From Homalodisca vitripennis (Eukaryota > Arthropoda > Insecta > Hemiptera > Cicadellidae): a DNA stretch of 64,000 nt. The notes below the pieces were generated by a model. That model had not been told where the DNA came from, searched no databases, and saw nothing but the letters and a program-made list of their open reading frames with translations. The translations under genes and the position numbers were made by a program. Positions 55,901 through 63,000 of the stretch are shown piece by piece (the first letter of the stretch is position 1; every line of letters starts with the position of its first letter). The DNA is taken from positions 32,635 to 96,634 of the forward strand of contig NW_025778006.1 of the NCBI RefSeq assembly GCF_021130785.1, in the 5' to 3' direction.

Positions 55901-57030
55901 GATAACTTGTATTGTGTATAACTGTGTAATGGCTAGGCATAACATCAGGCTGCCCAGACAGATTTCATACGCAATTTTGTTTTAAAATGCATGTTTATTT
56001 CAGAATATTTCTTTAAAATTATTGTAAGATGGGTTTAGAGAACGTATTTGTGTATCAAACATGTGCTTACATTAATGTACCACATTAGATATTTTCAGAA
56101 GTCTACTATAAGAAGAATTCTTTAATCAAGCTTCAAATGGACTGAGGATCACGTTCAGAACCAAGCCGAACTTTCAGCGTAGATGCCCTTAATTAAAAAT
56201 TTGGGGGGGGGTAAAAAAAAAGGAATTTGTAAGACTCTCAATCTAAAAATGCAATCCACCTGGGTCTTGGTAAATAATAGATACCACTTCTTTAGAAAAT
56301 AGACTCTAAATCACTGTTTCCTATTAATGGTTAACAGTTTCCAAGTAGATACTAATATTGAAGGATAGTTAATAGTAGATAAAAAAAATATTTCAACTAT
56401 TACATGACCACATCTATAATGATGTAACTATCTACCAAATTGTCATAAAGTCAATGTTATTGTCGTGGTTATGGATAATATTAATTGTTTGTCATTATGG
56501 GCTCTATACTGATACAAGTAGTTTTGCAGTTACTGTTCTTACAATGCGAAATGTAGCCATACTCTCTTGTTATTTTGATCATTAGGGTTTTCAAATTAAC
56601 ATTCTCTTTTGAATTCCATGTAATTGATAACTTGTTTGTGTAAACTGTGTAATGGCTAGCATAACATCAGCTTTGATCCAAGACAGATTCATACGCATCT
56701 TTGTTTAAAATGCAGTTGAATTAATTTCAGAATATTTCTTTAAAATTAATTGTAAGATGTGTTGAGAGAATACGTATTATGTATCAAAACACTGTAGCTT
56801 AATTAATGTACTCAGAGTATTAATTAACATAAACCTGGCTATATCATAATCATATCTATACCTAGAATAACAACTAATAAAGTCCTTGAATGAATTGTGA
56901 GTTATATATGATAGATTATCCAGTAGGTGATTCCTGCCTGCTTGACGAAGTGGTGGCCCCGACAATATTACAAACTGCTGCAGTGTGCGGATACTGCCCA
57001 CCGACCCGCCCCAGGCAAGCCAAGTCAGTT

Positions 57031-57062
<32 letters not shown>

Positions 57063-60000
57063 AAAAAATGAGTATGTATACTCTATTTAGTTTTTTTTTT
57101 TTTATTAATGTGATTGTTAATTCTGTCCCCCTGTACATAATAAACTTTGGCCACTCCTGGCAAAGTTTGGAACCCTAATTGTTTCATTGTGCCAAGTCAA
57201 AATTGCATGGTGAGACAAGCCTGGCACTCAAATACGTATTTCTGCCCTAAAAAAAAACTGTTTAGAATGTTATTTGCTTTCACTTCCAATGATATAACCT
57301 TTTAGTTTTAGATCTATTATTATGAATATACTTACTTGATATTGGAAGATATTTCTACTCATTTTTCTGTAGTAATACATCAAGAAGCACAGTGAATATT
57401 GAAAAAACATGATTTCTGGCTGTACCTAATTTAAAAGTAGAAAAATCCAACGATGGATAGAGAAAAAGACCATAAACACTCACCATGCAGGCAGAATAAA
57501 ACTGCAAAATTATTACTTAGAGAAAAGCATATGTCAGCTAAATACACCTTGTGTCTTTAAGTCGCCCCCTCCTATATAACTTTCTTATGAATAGAGATGA
57601 AGTGATTTACTGTTGGAGGATGTTTATATAGACCAACTGAGGAGTTTTTTCATGTATGTAAATTTTTTACCTACTACCTACCCCTCCCCAACATAAGGCA
57701 ATTTAGGGGTAAGTCACAATTAAATAGGCAAAACTTAGCAGCAAGTGACACCTCTTATTGAAAGGCATTATGAAAAGAAGAAGAAGAATGGCACAAACTA
57801 AAGGTCTGCTTAATGTTTACACTATTCAAATTTGGAGGGCAATTAAAGTTTGAATTTTTTTATAAATCCCCCACTGTTAAAATTACATTTAAAGTTATTT
57901 GTAAGGCAGATAAAACATTTACTTAGCTAATTATTTTGAGAAACAGAAAACACAAAATTATATAAATAAAAGTTATTACAAAAAATCAACAACCATCGAT
58001 TAACAGCATACATTTATTAGTTTTAATGTTTTGTCATGGCCAAAGTCCATTATAGAAAGTCCTGAAGTAGCTCTGGTTTCGACATGTCATCTGGATTGTT
58101 TTACCAGTTGGTAGTATTGTGAGACACATTCAGACCACTTATCACTGCTGTAAACAAGACAATTTTATTTTATTTACATCTCTTTGAACTAAAATTTGGT
58201 TTTTATCAATAAATGGTACTATTTGTAACTTAACGGTTCCGTGTCAAGAATGAATGTTGCGTGCAATATTTTACTAAATGCCTCAGTTCATTTTGATTTC
58301 TTGTTAGGTTTTACCATATTAAAATGTATAATTAAAGAAATGACAAGTTCGAGCAAGAACGGCAGTAGCAGCAGCAAGCCGGGAGAAAGAGGGGAGATAG
58401 TGGAGGAAGGCCAACATCTGCACGGCAGACTGGTCAAACAGCTGAAACAAGTGGGTGGAAAAGGGAGTTACTGACCACGGTTCATCCGGCACCTTCCATG
58501 TTTGGATTAACCAACACCACCAACATCCGCTTGCAGGCTTCACCGCCCCTGGTGTGGGCCATCTACCAAGTAAGAATCACATGAAGCGCATCATGGTTTA
58601 AATAGGGGTCAAATGAGGAAAGATGTGTTCTATGTAAGGGATCCTGCTGAGTCCTTGGATCATCGTGTAATTGACCTCATTCATTGGATTTCCATATTCC
58701 CTGAGAAAACTAATTCCCATGTGGCATCAATATCAGCTAATATTCTGGAGTAAGGCTTCGGAAAAATTAAAGAAATACCTCTTCTATTGAATCGCAATTT
58801 ACCATTAACAACATACGTATCTTTAAGCCTTGTTGATCGGAAGGCCTCTTTGAGTTTTATAATAGCACTGGGGGGTCAGCAACTCGGCAGTTCATTAGGT
58901 CACTATGTAGTGGCCCTGACGAGCTGAACGACTACCTGCAAGGCCAATCGACAACCACACCCAACACCAACCCGTTTACACCCATCTTGGCTCAGTACTT
59001 GGAGACTGGAACGCTTCTACCTGGTAGAGCGAGCCATGTCCTGGGTGTGCAACAATCCCCGAAGGTCTTCCCATGGCCACAAGGGGAGCATCTACACTGG
59101 TCTCAGTATCAAGGTGTGTTGTCCCACTGAGCTGAGTGGACAAAGACATGTCGATAAATTTAATGAACTGACGGAGAGAATAGCCCCTGGCTTACCCGTA
59201 ATGCTCCGGTGAGCTCAGAAAGTGGCTCAATCATTTAAAGGTTTAGGCCTGAAGCGAGTCAGTACCAGTCCCATGTAGAATTGACAAGAATAAATATTCC
59301 AAATACATTAAAAAATAAATTATTTATTACTGTTGGGTCTTTAGTTTGACTGAACTGAAGTAAGGTCATCTATGAAATGTTTTTCTGTCCAGCCAACCAT
59401 GTTGCTTTAATCTTTAGTTTAGGATGTTCATGTGGTAATTGAAACCATGTGATTATCTAATGAATAATTCCAAATTTTATAATAGTATACTTATACGGGA
59501 AATAAAGTGTTTGCCTTGAAGTCAAGTTGTTGAGATACCTTACCAATTGAACGTTTTCTTGAATGTTTTGTAATGAAAGATAAATAGTTTTAAAATCATT
59601 TCCCTTGATCACAGGAACTCCCTAGACAAAGGGTGAGCAAGAGACCAGTTCCTGGTACCTGATGTGGTCATATGTGGCCCAATCTGTCTGCCAGTCGTAA
59701 TGGACGCAAGGACTGTGCAGTTTGTAAGATCTCTTATGGGCCTACTTTTCCATCAAGTGCAACAGTGCCTCTACCAAGGTAACTTCTTGAATCCATTAAC
59801 AAAATCCTTTGATCCAGTAGTACTCGTAGCTTCATGTTCACTCTACTTGCAGCTTACTGTTCTCTATATTAGTCATTGGGTCCTACTTGACAGTTGTGTT
59901 TGAATGATAATGGTTACAGAGGAACGAGTACATAGAACAAGCCTGTGAACGTGCTGCCACAAACAAAAACCAGCTTCTTGTCACACCATCACCACACCAA

Positions 60001-63000
60001 CCTGTACACCCACTCTGGGCTCAGTACTGTGGAGCTGGACGGCTTCAACCTGGAGAGCGATGCCCCGGTCTAGGTGTGCAAACAATCCCGAAGTCCCCAT
60101 GGCCAGCAATCAAAACTGTCCAGTATCAAAGGTCAGTAGATATCTGTGAGGGAACAATTACGATAAATGATTAATTTAACGGACCTATTTCATATTTGGG
60201 ATTGGTTTAGTCCTCAGTGCTGGCTGGGGATAGAATTTATTTCACTTCCGCCAGGTGTGATCCGGCCGGAAGTCTTTAAAGCTCATTGTGCAATTTTATA
60301 ATTAATGGTTTACAAAGTTTTACTATTGATGTCTAATAATGTCTTGGAGAAGTAATTTATATTTGTATTGATCTTGAGGTGGTATTCATGAACAAGACGT
60401 TTGAAAAAATGTTTTGACCAGCATATTGATTCAAAGTTCACAGCTACACGACCCACTCAGATAGTAAAACGTGGTGGTGTCAGTCCACACAATCCATCAA
60501 GAATCACACTGCGCATGTGCGGAGACACCTGAAGCGGGCCCAAGATGGTGGCGCCGGCACGGCATGGGTGCGCACGATTAACAACAAATCTACTACAACA
60601 ACAGAACAGTGCAGGCCGGCTCGTCATGAGAGAGAGCTCAATGATCAAAACCAGGTAACCTATCACAGTCTTCGGGTTTTTTTAAGTTTGAGTAAAGGCT
60701 TAACTTCTCTGCTCCTTGTGGTAAAAATCCAGACTGGTAGCATAAAAAAAAAACAAGCACATGGAAAATTAAATAGTTGACCTTGTTTAAACCTACAATT
60801 AATTTCAATTACTGTACCCTGATAGATTAAATCTAGCCATAACCACAAAAGTAAGGGAATTTTCACTCGTCAGCTTAATTCTCCCCAGCTCACACATCTC
60901 GAGTAATTAACTTTTGGTTTTTTTAGCGACATTTATTCTATTTATTCCATTCTTAAATTTTTTTACAAGTTTACTAACTTTCTTCTTTAGAAAATTTGGG
61001 TCAAAACTGAAACCAATTATTGAATACCGAAACAAATGTTTTTTAGCCTATTTGAACGTAGTTTTCATACAAAATTGTCACTGGTTTACAATATTTTCGG
61101 TGTGTGTGTACAGCATTGGTGGCACAAAGCCAAGAAGGTCAGTCTGGATTTTCCAGTCCAACAGGAGGTCAATGAGTGTGAGTATCCCCCCGCTGCCCTG
61201 CCGATTGTGGCTTGTAACCCTAATGAAATTGAGTATGCAGGACTTCTATCGAGAACCTCCAAGCCTCCTCAGAGAGGCCTGCAGTGCCCGCGGTGCAAGG
61301 CAAGCTCTGTCACCCGCCCAAGCCCTGGCGTGTTTGCAAACTGTGGCGAGAACGTCTTCCCAGTGTCACAATTGCAGGTAAAAACACAATGTTGACATTG
61401 TGAGTTGAAAAAATATTCATACACTTGAAGAAGCCTTATTTTTTGCATAAACTGATTGTATGCAAGTTGACGTATACTGTAGATGGCATAATATTTCAAT
61501 AAGAATAAATAAGTGAATTAATTATAGTATTAATACTAATATTGAATTGCCATGCCACTTTGTACTCCATTTTAACAACACCTTAAAAACTGGATTATCT
61601 GCTAAAATAATACAATTTTAAAAAACTTCAAGCAGTGTAGCATTTTGTCTTGAAAACATCAGTTTCGTCTAGTCTGTCTCATTGCTGTGAATACAAAACA
61701 AGATAGTACGTGTGCCCTTTTTAGTCTTCACAAATTTTCGGTCTTATTTATGCAATAATAAAGCAATGATACATTTAAAGAGTCAATAAAAAAGGGTAGG
61801 GTTCCTCTAAGATCACTTCCAGAAATATTACGGGGCTTGTGCTGATTATTGCAGTTAGCCAGAAATAAATGAGAATATTTTTAGCTTTGTTTCAAAGCAG
61901 CATGTGTAATATATGTCATGGTTTTGTTTAAAATTAGGGCCATAGATTAGTGATTGAGAAAGACCCGCTTCCTCGGGCCCACGCGTGTGGGTTCTGCAAG
62001 TACGCCAAGTTTTGACTACAACACTGACAGGGCGACCGTGTTTGTGCTGTGGACCCGATAGAAAACGACGAGGACCGTTAAGAAGGCCAACACAACCATC
62101 AACAGCCACCCTAGGAATAAGGCAGACCGCGTCTACAAGCAGCTGGTCGGCAACAAGCCCTACTCTCGAGGTACGTGATCGTATCATCATTAGCCTTAAA
62201 TAAAGTAGTTGCGTAGAATTTATAAAAATTTGTTCAATTTCTACTGATTAGATTGTAATGAATAATAAACTGTAATTATTTTAAACCGTGTGTGCTTCTT
62301 TTCGTAACATCAAATAATGGAAATTTTTGGTTTGTTTTATAATCGTTTATTCCAACATAATTTTTTGTCTCTTTCTTCCATCAGATAATAATACACCTTG
62401 TTGCGATGTACTTTTTTAATTTTTAGGAAGAACACTTAATGTTAAGATTTAACAAAAGCCTTATGATGATGTAAATATAATCGACTCTACTCTCTTCACA
62501 CACGTCATACATTAAAAAATATTTTTGGTTAAATTGTTTATGCTCTCAAAAAAAATAATTTACTTTTCAGTTTTTAACTTTTTATGCAACATATGGTTAG
62601 ATTAAAGCAAAACATACCAACAAGCAAATGGGGGAATCTCTATCCATAAATCTTATATCAAAAATCAACAACTAGAGTACAAAAGTTACAAATGAGACTT
62701 TGAGGTAGAGAAATGGGTGTGAGAAGTAATTATAGGATGATGTAATGTTGGCAGATGTTTGCTGGTGAAGATCAGTGAACACAGACGGGACCGCAGTGGC
62801 TGAGGAGACGACCACACAGGCCACCAGCAGCACAGCTGTAGTGAATCAGTGTAAACAGAGCCATACAGCTACTGGCCCAGCGCTACTTGTGGCGACTGCA
62901 AGAACCTCCTTCGATGAGCTTTAGCCGCATCATACAGGTACATAAATAAATGTATACTATGATGTATGTATACTAATTTTTAGAAAGCCTGTTTGACATG

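Noticed and set aside
57034..57090. Lysine run encoded by the A tract as part of UBR4's Lys-rich linker
   Set aside because: A GTCAGT donor matching others in the gene precedes it, so the tract is more likely intronic.
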